Origin: Campylobacter ureolyticus
GTDB taxonomy: Bacteria > Campylobacterota > Campylobacteria > Campylobacterales > Campylobacteraceae
Direction of reading: 5' to 3'
Length of the DNA: 64,000 nucleotides
Assembly (NCBI RefSeq): GCF_013372225.1
Contig: NZ_CP053832.1
Span: 558,001 to 622,000 of the forward strand
The translations under genes were made by a program, and so were the position numbers. Of the stretch, positions 1 through 10,280 are shown one piece after another (the stretch's first letter is position 1; each line of letters opens with the position of its first letter). The notes beneath the pieces were generated by a model, which made no database searches, was not told where the DNA came from, and saw only the letters and a program-made list of their open reading frames with translations.

Positions 1-27
1 TTTAAAGCGACTTTTTCTGCAGAATAG
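1..27 (+). CDS. atpA: ATP synthase subunit alpha, C-terminal end (partial)
   Basis: The first 27 bases read in frame as FKATFSAE followed by TAG, directly upstream of atpG. In F-type ATP synthase operons atpA precedes atpG, so this is most likely the last eight codons of the alpha subunit. Too little sequence is present to confirm it by similarity; the call rests on position and the in-frame stop. Confidence 0.6.
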   Translation, partial: FKATFSAE

Positions 28-36
28 GAAAAATTA

Positions 37-927
37 ATGGCAAATTTAAAAGACATTAAGGCTCAGATTAAAAGTGTTCAAAACACACAAAAAACAACAA
101 AAGCCATGAAGCTTGTCTCTAATGTCAAATTAAAAAGAGCAAAATTTGCTGCCCTTCAATCAAGTGCTTATGCTATAAAAATCAATGAGGTTTTAAGCGA
201 GATAGCAAATTATGCACAAGATATTGAAGAAGGAAGTAAATTAAAAAGACTTTTTGATACGAATAATGAGATAAAAGTAATGGATATTATCTTTGTTACT
301 GCTGATAAGGGACTTTGTGGCGGCTTTAACGCTCACACTATTAATGCTGTTAAAAACCTTATCAAAGAGTATCAAGATAAAAAAATAAAAGTAAGATTAA
401 GAGCTGTTGGTAAAAAAGGTATAGAGTATTTTAAATTTCAAGGCGTTGAAATTTATAAAAGCTTTATAGGAGTAAGTTCGTCACCTACATATGAAAAAGC
501 TCAAGAAATTATCGAAGAGGCAATTGATGAGTTTAACAGAGGTGAGACAGATAAAGTTGTCATGGTTCATAATGGCTATAAAAATATGATAACTCAAGAA
601 ATAAGGATAAATGATATAGCTCCAGTTCTCCCACCTGTTAAGTCTGATATTTCTCAAAATAATTCTGTTATAGAATTTGAACCTGCAAAAAACAGTGAAA
701 AAATTCTTGAAGAATTAATGGTTAAATATTTGGAATACAGCATGTATTATGCACTAGTTGATAGTTTAGCTGGTGAACACAGCGCTAGAATGAACGCTAT
801 GGAAAATGCCAGTAATAATGCAAAAGAAAGAGTGGCATCTTTAAATCTTGCTTATAATAAAGCAAGACAAGGTTCTATTACAACTGAGCTTATTGAGATT
901 ATCAGTGGCGTTGAATCAATGAAATAA
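37..927 (+). CDS. atpG: F1F0 ATP synthase subunit gamma
   Basis: This is the central rotor stalk of F1, which couples proton flow through F0 to conformational change in the alpha/beta catalytic ring at the inner membrane. The 296-residue protein has the normal family length. It has the conserved N-terminal helix ([21 protein letters not shown]), the internal signature [11 protein letters not shown] (about residues 87-97), and the long C-terminal helix with [16 protein letters not shown] (about 248-263) that pairs with the N-terminal helix in the rotor coiled coil. The start follows AGGAA. It lies between atpA and atpD with short gaps, as in a standard atp operon. Confidence 0.97.
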   Translation: MANLKDIKAQIKSVQNTQKTTKAMKLVSNVKLKRAKFAALQSSAYAIKINEVLSEIANYAQDIEEGSKLKRLFDTNNEIKVMDIIFVTADKGLCGGFNAHTINAVKNLIKEYQDKKIKVRLRAVGKKGIEYFKFQGVEIYKSFIGVSSSPTYEKAQEIIEEAIDEFNRGETDKVVMVHNGYKNMITQEIRINDIAPVLPPVKSDISQNNSVIEFEPAKNSEKILEELMVKYLEYSMYYALVDSLAGEHSARMNAMENASNNAKERVASLNLAYNKARQGSITTELIEIISGVESMK

Positions 928-932
928 TTTAA

Positions 933-2342
<1,410 letters not shown>

Positions 2343-2351
2343 GGATAAATT

Positions 2352-2744
2352 ATGAAAGATAAATTTCAGTTAGAGATAGTTACTCCAAAAGGTACAATTT
2401 TCTCAGGTGAAGTTAAATCTGCTCAATTTCCTGGAAGTGAGGGCGAATTAGGAGTTCTTCCTAATCACGCACCTTTAATAACGCTTTTAAATACAGGCCT
2501 TATTGAGCTAGTTGATGAAAATAATGAAAAAGATATGGTTGCTATAAACTGGGGATATTTAAAAGTTGATGAAGAAAAAGTTACTGTTCTTGCAGATGGT
2601 GCCGTATATGTTGGTGGAAAATCCGACAGCTCAATAGCTGAATCTTTAGATAAAGCAAAAGAGTTAATCGAATCAATGGGAAGTGAGAATGTAACTTATG
2701 CTTCAACCATAGCAAAAATGGAAAATATGGCAAGGTCAAAATAA
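2352..2744 (+). CDS. atpC: F1F0 ATP synthase subunit epsilon
   Basis: Small F1 subunit that links gamma to the c-ring and can inhibit ATP hydrolysis. The 130-residue product has the N-terminal beta-sandwich pattern (LEIVTPKGTIFSGEVKSAQFPG and FPGSEGELGVLPNHAPL) and a helical C-terminus beginning around residue 95. The gene is the last of the atp set; tolQ follows only 4 bp later, so ATP synthase and Tol genes probably share a transcript. Confidence 0.96.
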   Translation: MKDKFQLEIVTPKGTIFSGEVKSAQFPGSEGELGVLPNHAPLITLLNTGLIELVDENNEKDMVAINWGYLKVDEEKVTVLADGAVYVGGKSDSSIAESLDKAKELIESMGSENVTYASTIAKMENMARSK

Positions 2745-2748
2745 ACAA

Positions 2749-3324
2749 ATGTTAGATATTTTTCTTAGTTATATATCAAGAAGCTCATTTATAACTTTGT
2801 TTGTTTTAATTTGGTTGTCTATTTATTTTATTACAACTTTTTCTATTTTAATTTCGAAGATGATATCTTTAAATTTATGGATATCATCTGAGATGAAAGC
2901 ACTTGATTCTCTTTTGCTTGGTGGTAAAATTTCAAATTTAACTACAGTTGTTAAAAAATATGCAACAGGAGAAACTACAAAGGAAAAACTTTCTGTTTGT
3001 AAGGCAATGGCTGAGAAAAATTCTACATCAGGACTTACTTGGTTATCAATAATAGCTTCTACATCTCCTTTTATAGGACTTTTTGGAACTGTTGTTGGAA
3101 TACTTGAAACTTTTGCAAAAATAGGAACTTCAAATGCAAGTTTGTCTGTAATTGCTCCTGCTATAAGTGAAGCTTTAGTTGCAACAGGTGCTGGTATATT
3201 TGTAGCAATTCCTGCATATACTTTTCATCTTTTGCTAAAAAGAAAATCATATGAACTCATGAATATTATATCTAGAATTATAGATGTTGTTTTATTAAAT
3301 TCACAAGAAAGAGCAAGTAAATAA
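2749..3324 (+). CDS. tolQ: TolQ/ExbB-family proton channel subunit
   Basis: Inner-membrane component of a TolQR/ExbBD motor that uses the proton gradient to energise a periplasmic partner. The 191-residue protein has three hydrophobic segments: roughly residues 15-37, 100-125 (SIIASTSPFIGLFGTVVGIL, with the conserved Gly-rich turn) and 135-165 (ISEALVATGAGIFVAIPAY). It abuts tolR (the next ATG follows the TAA directly), then a TolA-like gene, tolB and pal, so the TolQ assignment is preferred over ExbB. The ribosome site is weak, consistent with coupling to atpC four bases upstream. Confidence 0.9.
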   Translation: MLDIFLSYISRSSFITLFVLIWLSIYFITTFSILISKMISLNLWISSEMKALDSLLLGGKISNLTTVVKKYATGETTKEKLSVCKAMAEKNSTSGLTWLSIIASTSPFIGLFGTVVGILETFAKIGTSNASLSVIAPAISEALVATGAGIFVAIPAYTFHLLLKRKSYELMNIISRIIDVVLLNSQERASK

Positions 3325-3717
3325 ATGTTTGATTATAGTGAAAAGCCAGAGCTTAACATCACACCATTAGTTGATGTTATGCTAGTTTTACTTGCTATTT
3401 TAATGGTTACAACACCAGCTATAATATATGAAGAAAACATTTCTTTGCCAGATGGTTCAAAAAAAGAAGTTTCAAATTTAACCTCTGAAAATATTATTAT
3501 AAGAATAGATGATAAAAGAAAAGTTTATATAAATAAAGAATCTATGAGTTTTAGTGAATTTAGTGATAATATAGTATTGAAATCTGCAAATTTAGATCTA
3601 AATTCGCCAGTCTATATACAAGCTGATAAAAATTTAATCTACAATGATGTTATGTATATTTTAAAAACACTCAAACAAGCAGGTTTTACGAAAATATCTC
3701 TTCAAACAGCTGGATAG
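3325..3717 (+). CDS. tolR: TolR/ExbD-family motor subunit
   Basis: Single-pass membrane partner of TolQ. The 130-residue protein has the diagnostic N-terminal segment LNITPLVDVMLVLLAILMV (residues 10-28), including the Asp in LVDVML that carries protons in this family, followed by a periplasmic domain ending in LKQAGFTKISLQTAG. The ATG begins on the base after the tolQ stop and the stop overlaps the next gene by one base, so translation is probably coupled through tolQ-tolR-tolA. Confidence 0.93.
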   Translation: MFDYSEKPELNITPLVDVMLVLLAILMVTTPAIIYEENISLPDGSKKEVSNLTSENIIIRIDDKRKVYINKESMSFSEFSDNIVLKSANLDLNSPVYIQADKNLIYNDVMYILKTLKQAGFTKISLQTAG

Positions 3718-4541
3718 TGGAGTCTTTTGTGAAAAAAGATAAAACTATAAATTTCTTATCTTTTATTTTTAGTACTTTAATTTATATTTTAATTATACTT
3801 TCTATGCTTTTTTTTGCATATAATTCTAAAGTTAAATATTTTGAAGATCAAAAATATACAAAAGACAAAGATGCCTTTATGGATATTATGATAATGGACA
3901 TTGATGATTCTCTAGCTCCTGTTTCAAAAGATAGTCAAGAATTAGAGGATGAAAAAGAAGAAATTATTGAAAAAAAACCAAATTTACAAGATGAAGATGA
4001 AAGCTTAAAAACCACAAATAAAAAAGTTTCACCAAAAGAAGAAAAAAAAGAAACTCCTAAGCCTGTAGAAAAACAAAAAAATGAAGAGTTATCTGATCTT
4101 TTTAAAGACATAAATAAAACCAAACTTGAGGAAAATATAAAACAAGAAGATCTTGTCCAAAGTAGAAAAAAGAGCGATAAAACTACAAAAACAATTCAAA
4201 AAACAGCTTCTAAAAATAATACATCCAACATAAAAGGCGAAAAAGCAAAAGGCAAATCACAAAGAACTGGAGTTTATAATAAATTTATAGGTGAAGTCCA
4301 AAGTATTTTAACTAATGTTTGGAGCACATATAGGGCCTTGCCAAATCAAGATGCGACAGTTGAAATCACAATAAATAAAAATGGAAGATTAAGTTATGAA
4401 ATTATTGAGTTATCATATAGTACAGAATTTAATCAAAAATTTAGAGATTATCTAAATAGGCTTGAAAATATTCAATTTCCAGCCCCACCTAATGGTGAAA
4501 TTTATAAACATAAATATAAAATGAAAGATTTAATACGATAA
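3717..4541 (+). CDS. tolA: TolA/TonB-like energy-transducing protein
   Basis: Probable periplasm-spanning arm that connects the TolQR motor to TolB-Pal. The 274-residue protein has one N-terminal transmembrane helix (about residues 13-35), then about 150 residues very rich in Lys, Glu, Asp and Asn that should form an extended helix or coil, then a compact C-terminal domain (about 185-274) with a TolA/TonB-type strand pattern (DATVEITINKNGRLSYEIIELS). GTG at 3717 overlaps the tolR stop by one base; a second GTG at 3729 is also possible. TonB is the alternative, but tolB and pal downstream favour TolA. Confidence 0.8.
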   Translation: MESFVKKDKTINFLSFIFSTLIYILIILSMLFFAYNSKVKYFEDQKYTKDKDAFMDIMIMDIDDSLAPVSKDSQELEDEKEEIIEKKPNLQDEDESLKTTNKKVSPKEEKKETPKPVEKQKNEELSDLFKDINKTKLEENIKQEDLVQSRKKSDKTTKTIQKTASKNNTSNIKGEKAKGKSQRTGVYNKFIGEVQSILTNVWSTYRALPNQDATVEITINKNGRLSYEIIELSYSTEFNQKFRDYLNRLENIQFPAPPNGEIYKHKYKMKDLIR

Positions 4542-4589
4542 ATTTAAAAATTAGTATTAAAATTACAAAAATTTCTAAAGGAGAAATAA

Positions 4590-5837
4590 GTGAAGAAAAT
4601 TTTTTTAATGTTTAGTTTTTGCATTTTCATGTTTGCAAGCGATGCAACAACTACTATTGTTAATGAAGGCTTGAATTTGCCAAAAATTACAATTCAAGAT
4701 GCTTCAAACCTAAATGATAAAAATCTTCAAAGTCAGTTTTTTAAACTAATACTTGGAGATTTAAAAGTGGGCGCAACTTTCGATGTTGATAATGGATACT
4801 ATACAAGCTCATACGAGGGTGATTATAGTTCAAATTTAACAACCAATCCATCATTAATTGTTCGTTATGAATTAAATGGTGATGTATATACAGAGCTAGC
4901 TTTAAAAATAAAAGTAATTGATGGAAAAAGCGGTAAAGTATTATACGAATCAAATTTCTCTCAAAAAAATGGTGCAAAATTTCCTTTTTTAGCACATAAT
5001 GCAGTATCTGAAATAGTTAAAAATTTTGGTTATTCAGATGTTGATTGGATGAATAAAATGCTAATTTATGCAGTTTATACATCTTCAGCAAATAGCTCTA
5101 TTTTCGTATCTGATTATACTTTAACCTATCAAAAAGAAGTATTAAGTGGTGGGCTTAATATTTTTCCTAAATGGGGCTCAAAAGAACAAGATGAGTTTTA
5201 TTACACACATTATGTAAATGATGTTGAGCCAGTTATTTATAAGTATAATTTAAGAAATGCTAAAAAAACCAAAATTTTAGAAGGAAGTGGTATGCTTACA
5301 GTATCTGATGTAAGTAGTGATGGTACAAAACTGCTTATTACAGATGCGCCAAGCGATCAGCCAGATATTTTCTTATATGATTTAAGAAGTAGAAATAAAA
5401 CTAAAATTACAAATTATCCTGGAATTGATGTAAATGGAAATTTTGTAGATGATGACACAAAAGTTGTTTTTGTAAGTGATAGACTTGGTTATCCAAATGT
5501 TTTTGCCACTGATATAAATGGTGGCGGGATAGAACAAATGGTATTTCATGGAAAGAATAACAGCTCAATAAGTACTTCAGGAAATTATGTGGTTTATTCA
5601 AGCAGGGAAGAAAATAGGGATTTTAATCTTTATTTAATATCAACAAAAACAGATTATATTCGTCAATTAACAGCTGGTGGAAAAAATTTATTCCCTAGAT
5701 TTTCACACGATGGTGGAACTGTGGTGTTTATAAAAGATGCAAATTATCAAAGCGCTGTTGGAATTATAAGAATAAACGAAAATAAAAGTTTTCAATTTCC
5801 TTTAAAAATTGGAAAATTTCAATCACTTGATTGGTAA
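4590..5837 (+). CDS. tolB: Tol-Pal system beta-propeller protein TolB
   Basis: Periplasmic protein that binds Pal and is pulled by TolA during outer-membrane constriction. The 415-residue protein starts with GTG after a clear AAGGAG, has a signal peptide (about residues 1-17), an N-terminal alpha/beta domain, and then repeated six-blade propeller motifs such as FPKWGSKEQDEFYYT, VSSDGTKLLITDAPSDQPDI, and LFPRFSHDGGTVVFI. Length and repeat layout match TolB. It sits 48 bp after tolA and 52 bp before pal, which has its own promoter. Confidence 0.93.
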   Translation: MKKIFLMFSFCIFMFASDATTTIVNEGLNLPKITIQDASNLNDKNLQSQFFKLILGDLKVGATFDVDNGYYTSSYEGDYSSNLTTNPSLIVRYELNGDVYTELALKIKVIDGKSGKVLYESNFSQKNGAKFPFLAHNAVSEIVKNFGYSDVDWMNKMLIYAVYTSSANSSIFVSDYTLTYQKEVLSGGLNIFPKWGSKEQDEFYYTHYVNDVEPVIYKYNLRNAKKTKILEGSGMLTVSDVSSDGTKLLITDAPSDQPDIFLYDLRSRNKTKITNYPGIDVNGNFVDDDTKVVFVSDRLGYPNVFATDINGGGIEQMVFHGKNNSSISTSGNYVVYSSREENRDFNLYLISTKTDYIRQLTAGGKNLFPRFSHDGGTVVFIKDANYQSAVGIIRINENKSFQFPLKIGKFQSLDW

Positions 5838-5854
5838 AAATTTAAATTTTGTGG

Positions 5855-5860
5855 TATAAT
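5855..5860 (+). promoter_or_regulatory. Predicted sigma-70 -10 box upstream of pal
   Basis: A perfect TATAAT lies 30 bases before the pal start, downstream of a T/A-rich stretch as is usual for Campylobacter vegetative promoters, which often lack a clear -35. It would allow pal and the following cpoB-like gene to be made in excess of TolB. Confidence 0.6.
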
Positions 5861-5889
5861 TCTAACAAATCTCATTTTAAAGGAAAGTT

Positions 5890-6372
5890 ATGAAAAAAAC
5901 AGTTTTAACTTCAATCGCTATAGTTGCCATACTAATGGCTGGTTGTAGTAAAAAAAGACCAGAAGTTGCAGTTCAAGAAGCTCCTGTAATGTCAGATGCT
6001 CAAATGCTTGCACAGCTTGCATCTCAAATTCAAAATCAAGTTCAAAATGTGTATTTTGATTTTGATAAATACAATGTTAAACCTGAGATGCGCTCAGTTG
6101 TTAATAGCAACGCTGCATTATTCAATCAAGCAGGTGCAGATAGAATCAATGTAAAAGTTGAAGGAAACTGCGATGAGTGGGGAACAGATGAGTACAACTA
6201 TGCACTTGGTCTAAAAAGAGCTAAATCTGTAAAAGATGCTTTAGTTGCAAATGGCGTAAGAGCAGATAGAATTTCTGTTGTAAGTTATGGCGAAAGCAAC
6301 CCTGTGTGCAAAGATAAGAGTAAATCATGCGATGCTCAAAATAGACGCGATGAGTTTAGAGTATTTTATTAA
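5890..6372 (+). CDS. pal: Peptidoglycan-associated lipoprotein Pal
   Basis: Outer-membrane lipoprotein that ties the outer membrane to peptidoglycan and is the target of the Tol motor. The 160-residue protein has a lipoprotein signal with lipobox LMAGC (Cys19) and a C-terminal OmpA-like peptidoglycan-binding domain: VYFDFDKYNVKPEM, then VEGNCDEWGTDEYNYALGLKRA and the terminal RRDEFRV. Start supported by AAAGGAAAG. The next gene follows with a 3-bp gap. Confidence 0.96.
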   Translation: MKKTVLTSIAIVAILMAGCSKKRPEVAVQEAPVMSDAQMLAQLASQIQNQVQNVYFDFDKYNVKPEMRSVVNSNAALFNQAGADRINVKVEGNCDEWGTDEYNYALGLKRAKSVKDALVANGVRADRISVVSYGESNPVCKDKSKSCDAQNRRDEFRVFY

Positions 6373-6375
6373 TAG

Positions 6376-7278
6376 ATGAGAAAAATTTTATCAATGGTGG
6401 TTTTTTTAGGAACCACCATTTTAGCACAGGAAGTTTCTGTTTTTGGAGCGGGAAATATAGCTTCTGAAAATCCTTATGGATTAACAGAAAATGAACAAGT
6501 TTTATTATCAAATAAAAAAAGAGTTGATGAAGTTGAGAGCAAGCTAAACTCTTACAGCGAAGATATGATAGGTGTAAAGAGTGTAGTCGAAGGAGCAAAT
6601 TCTCAAATAGCTAAACTTGAAAGTAGAGTTTCTGATTTAGAAATTAGAACTACTGGCAAAGTTAGCAAACTAGCAAACAAACAAACTTCTGTCGTTACAG
6701 AACAAGACATTTTAGGCTTAAGAAACGATATAGCCGATTTAAAAAGACAAGTTGAAATAATTAATCAAAAATTAGAGATCAACGTAAAAAAAAACTCTGA
6801 AGTAGTGGTTGCTACCAAAAATCAACCAAAAAAAGAATTTACAAAAAAGCAAGAGGCTTTGCCACAACTAAATAAGTTAGAAACAAAAGAAATACAAACA
6901 AAAAATACAAATAAAGTTGTTGCATTTGATGATATGAAGCCAAGTGAGATTGAAAAAATAGCACATAGGCTTTTTAATGAAAATAAGTATATTGAATCAA
7001 AAATTCATTATGAATATTTAGCAAGTAAAAAATACAATCTTGCAAAAACAAATTTCATGTTAGGTGAAATTGCTTTTAATCAAAAATCTTATGCAAACGC
7101 CATAAAAAACTATCAAGAAAGCATAAAAAATGATGATAAGGCAGACTATATGCCAAAACTTTTGCTTAATGCTGGTATTAGTTTAGAAAAAATAGGTGAT
7201 AAAAATAACGCAGATAAGTTTTTTAAAGTTTTAAAATTACAATTTCCTAACAGCCCACAAGCAAAATCACTTAAATAA
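6376..7278 (+). CDS. cpoB: Tol-Pal accessory protein CpoB/YbgF-like
   Basis: Periplasmic protein that in other bacteria coordinates the Tol machine with cell-wall synthesis. The 300-residue protein has an N-terminal signal peptide (residues 1-17), a coiled-coil region (about 50-140, with ANSQIAKLESRVSDLEIR and LRNDIADLKRQVEIINQKLE), a Lys/Gln-rich linker and a C-terminal TPR block (about 190-300, e.g. HRLFNENKYIESKIHYEYLA and LLLNAGISLEKIGDKNNADKF). This layout and its place after pal match YbgF/CpoB. Confidence 0.85.
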   Translation: MRKILSMVVFLGTTILAQEVSVFGAGNIASENPYGLTENEQVLLSNKKRVDEVESKLNSYSEDMIGVKSVVEGANSQIAKLESRVSDLEIRTTGKVSKLANKQTSVVTEQDILGLRNDIADLKRQVEIINQKLEINVKKNSEVVVATKNQPKKEFTKKQEALPQLNKLETKEIQTKNTNKVVAFDDMKPSEIEKIAHRLFNENKYIESKIHYEYLASKKYNLAKTNFMLGEIAFNQKSYANAIKNYQESIKNDDKADYMPKLLLNAGISLEKIGDKNNADKFFKVLKLQFPNSPQAKSLK

Positions 7279-7302
7279 TTATTTATTTCTTAATCTTTTT
7301 AT

Positions 7303-7310
7303 GATAAAAT
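7303..7310 (+). promoter_or_regulatory. Predicted -10 region upstream of slyD
   Basis: GATAAAAT lies 28 bases upstream of the slyD ATG after a T-rich stretch, in a 60-bp gap that separates slyD from the Tol cluster. No convincing terminator is visible after the cpoB-like gene. This is a plausible, not proven, promoter. Confidence 0.4.
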
Positions 7311-7338
7311 TAAAAAAATATTTTAGTAGGAGAATAGT

Positions 7339-7914
7339 ATGGAAAATAGAGTTATAACTATGTTTTATGAGTTAAAAGACAAACAAAATAATGAAATTTT
7401 GGAAACAAATTTCAATCTCGAGCCATTTAAATTTTTAACAGGCTTAGGTCATGTTCTAGAAAAACTTGAAAATGAAGTTTTAAATTTAAGAGCAAATGAA
7501 GAAAAAATTATAAATATTTCTAAAGAAGAGGGCGCTATAGAGTATAATCCTGATGGAGTAAGATCTATTCCAAAAGAAGAATTTGCTGGAATTGAGCTAA
7601 AAGAAGGAATGGAGCTTATTGGAGAGAGTGAAGATGGAAGAAGTGCTAGAGTTATAGTAAAAGAAATTGGCGATGATGAAGTTATAGTTGATTTTAACCA
7701 TCCTTATGCTGGAAAAGATTTAGAATTTAGAGTTAAAATTGTGGAAAATAGACTTGCAAGTGATGATGAAGTAGCAAGTGGAAGAGTTGAGGGTGAGCAT
7801 GTTTGTGGTTGTCATAGTGATGATGATTGTTGTGGTGGGCATCACCATGATGGACATGAATGCTGCGGCGGTCATCACCACGATGAACATGAGTGTTGTG
7901 GAAAACATAAGTAG
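7339..7914 (+). CDS. slyD: SlyD-type FKBP peptidyl-prolyl isomerase with metal-binding tail
   Basis: Cytoplasmic prolyl isomerase and chaperone of the SlyD family, which also supplies nickel for hydrogenase and urease in other bacteria. The 191-residue protein has the FKBP core (residues about 1-70 and 122-150) interrupted by an insert-in-flap chaperone domain (about 70-121). Its C-terminus (154-191) is almost entirely His, Cys, Gly and acidic residues: 11 His and 8 Cys in 38 residues, with repeated HECCGGHHHD-like units. The tail strongly suggests nickel or zinc binding. The start follows GTAGGAGAA. Confidence 0.93.
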   Translation: MENRVITMFYELKDKQNNEILETNFNLEPFKFLTGLGHVLEKLENEVLNLRANEEKIINISKEEGAIEYNPDGVRSIPKEEFAGIELKEGMELIGESEDGRSARVIVKEIGDDEVIVDFNHPYAGKDLEFRVKIVENRLASDDEVASGRVEGEHVCGCHSDDDCCGGHHHDGHECCGGHHHDEHECCGKHK

Positions 7915-7920
7915 GTAAAT

Positions 7921-8850
7921 ATGAAATACGCTTTTATTTTTCCAGGACAAGGATCGCAAAAAGTTGGAATGGGCAAAGATGTATATGAAAATTTTGCTCA
8001 ATCAAGAGAGATTTTAGATAGAGCTTCTGATTATTGTGAAATCAATTTTAAAAATTTACTTTTTACTGAAAATGAAAATCTTAGTAAATCTGAATTTACC
8101 CAACCAGCTATTGTATTAAATTCATTTATGGCTTATTTAGCGATTGAAGAAACCCTTGCTTTAAAGCCAGCTGTTTGTTTGGGCCATTCATTAGGAGAGT
8201 TTAGCGCACTTGGCGTAAGTGATGCTTTTGATCTTTTAGATGCAATAAAACTTGTAAACAAAAGAGGCAAATTTATGCAAAAAGCTTGTGAGGGCAAAAA
8301 TGCTTCTATGATGGTAGTGCTTGGATTATCTGATGAGAGCATAGAAGAAATTTGTAAAAATGCTCAAGATAGTGGCAAACAAATTTGGGCGGCAAATTAC
8401 AACTGCGATGGACAAGTAGTTGTAGCCGGTAATAAAGATGATCTTGCTTTATACGAAAAAGAATTTAAAGATGCAGGTGCAAAAAGAGCTATGCTTTTAG
8501 ATATGAGTGTTGCAAGCCATTGTCCTATTTTAGAGAGTGCAAGCCTAGAGCTTGTTGGTGAACTTGAACCACTTTTAAAGGATGAGTTTGGCCCTGTTGT
8601 GTCAAATGCTTCTTCGCAAATTTATTGTACAAAAAGTGATGCATTAGCTCTTTTAAAAGATCAGCTTGTAAAGCCTGTTTTATATAAACAAAGTATTGAA
8701 AATATTGATGAAATGGTTGATTGCTATGTTGAGTTTGGAGCAAGTGTTTTGAGTGGTTTAAATAAAAGAATTACAAAAAAACCTACTTTTAGTCTGTATG
8801 ATGTAAAAACAATTAATGAATTTATTAAATACGCAAAGGAAAATAGTTGA
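7921..8850 (+). CDS. fabD: Malonyl-CoA:ACP transacylase
   Basis: Transfers malonyl from CoA to acyl carrier protein for fatty-acid synthesis. The 309-residue protein has the N-terminal GQGSQ motif (residues 9-13), the nucleophile elbow GHSLGE with catalytic Ser90, and SVASHCPIL containing the catalytic His about 110 residues later. The spacing from slyD is only 6 bp. The stop codon overlaps the TTG start of mtnN by three bases, so the two genes are translationally coupled. Confidence 0.96.
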   Translation: MKYAFIFPGQGSQKVGMGKDVYENFAQSREILDRASDYCEINFKNLLFTENENLSKSEFTQPAIVLNSFMAYLAIEETLALKPAVCLGHSLGEFSALGVSDAFDLLDAIKLVNKRGKFMQKACEGKNASMMVVLGLSDESIEEICKNAQDSGKQIWAANYNCDGQVVVAGNKDDLALYEKEFKDAGAKRAMLLDMSVASHCPILESASLELVGELEPLLKDEFGPVVSNASSQIYCTKSDALALLKDQLVKPVLYKQSIENIDEMVDCYVEFGASVLSGLNKRITKKPTFSLYDVKTINEFIKYAKENS

Positions 8851-9533
8851 AAATAGCCATTTTGGGAGCCATGCCAGAGGAAATAGAGCCTTTTTTAGAA
8901 AAATTTGAATGCAAAAAAGTAGATTATGCAAACAATAGCTTTTATTTTACAAATTTTAAAAACCATGAGTTAATCATAGCTTATTCTAAAATCGGTAAAG
9001 TAAATTCCACACTAACAGCAACTATTATGATAGAAAAATTTAAAGCTGAAATTTTACTTTTTTCAGGGGTTGCTGGAGCGTTAAAAGATGGGCTTAAAAT
9101 TGGAGATATGTTAAGTGGTTCATCATTGGTTCAGCACGATCTTGATATTACGGCTTTTGGACATCCTTATGGCTATGTTCCAGGAAGTCCTATATTTATT
9201 GATAGTGATGAAAAACTTAATCTAATTGCGCAAAAAACTGCAAAAGAGCTAAATTTAAAACTTCTTTCTGGTATTATCGCAAGTGGTGATCAATTTATCT
9301 GCGATGAAGATAAAAAAGAGTGGATAAAAAACACCTTTAAAGCGGATATGACAGAGATGGAAGGTGCAAGTGTAGCTCTTGTTTGTGATGCTTTAAAAGT
9401 ACCATTTTTTGTACTTAGAACAGTTAGTGATGAAGCTGGACATAAAGCTGAGTTTGACTTTGATAAATTTATGGTTGAAAGTGCCAAAATAAGTGCAAAT
9501 TTCATACTAAAAATGATAGAAAAAATAAATTAA
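8847..9533 (+). CDS. mtnN: MTA/SAH (and aminofutalosine) nucleosidase
   Basis: Cleaves adenine from methylthioadenosine and S-adenosylhomocysteine; in Campylobacter and Helicobacter the same enzyme also acts on 6-amino-6-deoxyfutalosine in menaquinone synthesis. The 228-residue protein starts IAILGAMPEEIEPFLEK, contains FSGVAGAL, ASGDQFIC and the MEGASVALVC segment with the catalytic Asp later in RTVSDEAGH. TTG is the start codon, placed after AAAGGAAA and overlapping fabD. Confidence 0.93.
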   Translation: MKIAILGAMPEEIEPFLEKFECKKVDYANNSFYFTNFKNHELIIAYSKIGKVNSTLTATIMIEKFKAEILLFSGVAGALKDGLKIGDMLSGSSLVQHDLDITAFGHPYGYVPGSPIFIDSDEKLNLIAQKTAKELNLKLLSGIIASGDQFICDEDKKEWIKNTFKADMTEMEGASVALVCDALKVPFFVLRTVSDEAGHKAEFDFDKFMVESAKISANFILKMIEKIN

Positions 9534-9538
9534 TTTTT

Positions 9539-10270
9539 ATGCAAATTAGTAAAAAACTTCTTAGAATTGTCGGTCAAACAAATGCAAAATATGAAATGTT
9601 TGAAGAAAATGACAAAATTTTACTTGGTTTAAGTGGTGGGAAAGATAGTCTTATTTTATCTCACATCTTAAATCATTTTCAAAAAGTTAGTCCTAAAAAT
9701 TGGAAATTTAAAGCCGTTACTGTGGATTATGGTATAGGGCAAGATTTTTCTTATTTAATAGAACATTTTAAAAACCATTGTATTGATTATGAGATTATAA
9801 AGACAAACTCTTTTGAAGTTATGCAAGAAAAGGCTAAACAAAATGCTACGATTTGTAGTTTTTGTGCAAGGCTTAGAAGAGGGCATTTATATACTTATGC
9901 TTTAAAAAATGGTTTTAACAAAGTAGCTTTGGGGCATCATTTAGATGATGCGGTTGAGAGCTTTTTTATGAACTTTACATATAATGGAGCTTTAAGAACA
10001 TTGGCTCCAAAATATACAGCTAAAAATGGACTTGTTTTGATAAGGCCATTAATTTTTGCAAGAGAAAGACAAATAAGAGATTGTGCTATAAGAAATGAGT
10101 TAAAAGTAGTTGGTGATGAGTGTTGCCCAGCCTATAGCATGGAAAACAAAATGCCTCACGCAAGGGCTAATACAAAAGAACTTCTTTTAAATTTAGAAAA
10201 AAACAACCCAAAACTTTTTATAAGTTTAAAAGCTGCATTTGAAAACATACACAAAGATACATTTTTTTAA
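9539..10270 (+). CDS. ttcA: TtcA-family tRNA 2-thiolation protein (PP-loop ATPase)
   Basis: Probably makes 2-thiocytidine at position 32 of some tRNAs. The 243-residue protein has the PP-loop SGGKDS at residues 32-37, a CSFC pair (Cys106, Cys109) followed by RLRRG, LGHHLDDAVE at about 131-140, and Cys195/Cys196 in the DECCPAY segment. TtcA proteins use such Cys residues for an iron-sulfur cluster. It is shorter than E. coli TtcA (about 311), so another member of the TtcA/TtuA group cannot be excluded. It ends 11 bp before the convergent recO. Confidence 0.75.
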   Translation: MQISKKLLRIVGQTNAKYEMFEENDKILLGLSGGKDSLILSHILNHFQKVSPKNWKFKAVTVDYGIGQDFSYLIEHFKNHCIDYEIIKTNSFEVMQEKAKQNATICSFCARLRRGHLYTYALKNGFNKVALGHHLDDAVESFFMNFTYNGALRTLAPKYTAKNGLVLIRPLIFARERQIRDCAIRNELKVVGDECCPAYSMENKMPHARANTKELLLNLEKNNPKLFISLKAAFENIHKDTFF

Positions 10271-10280
10271 TGTTTTTAAT

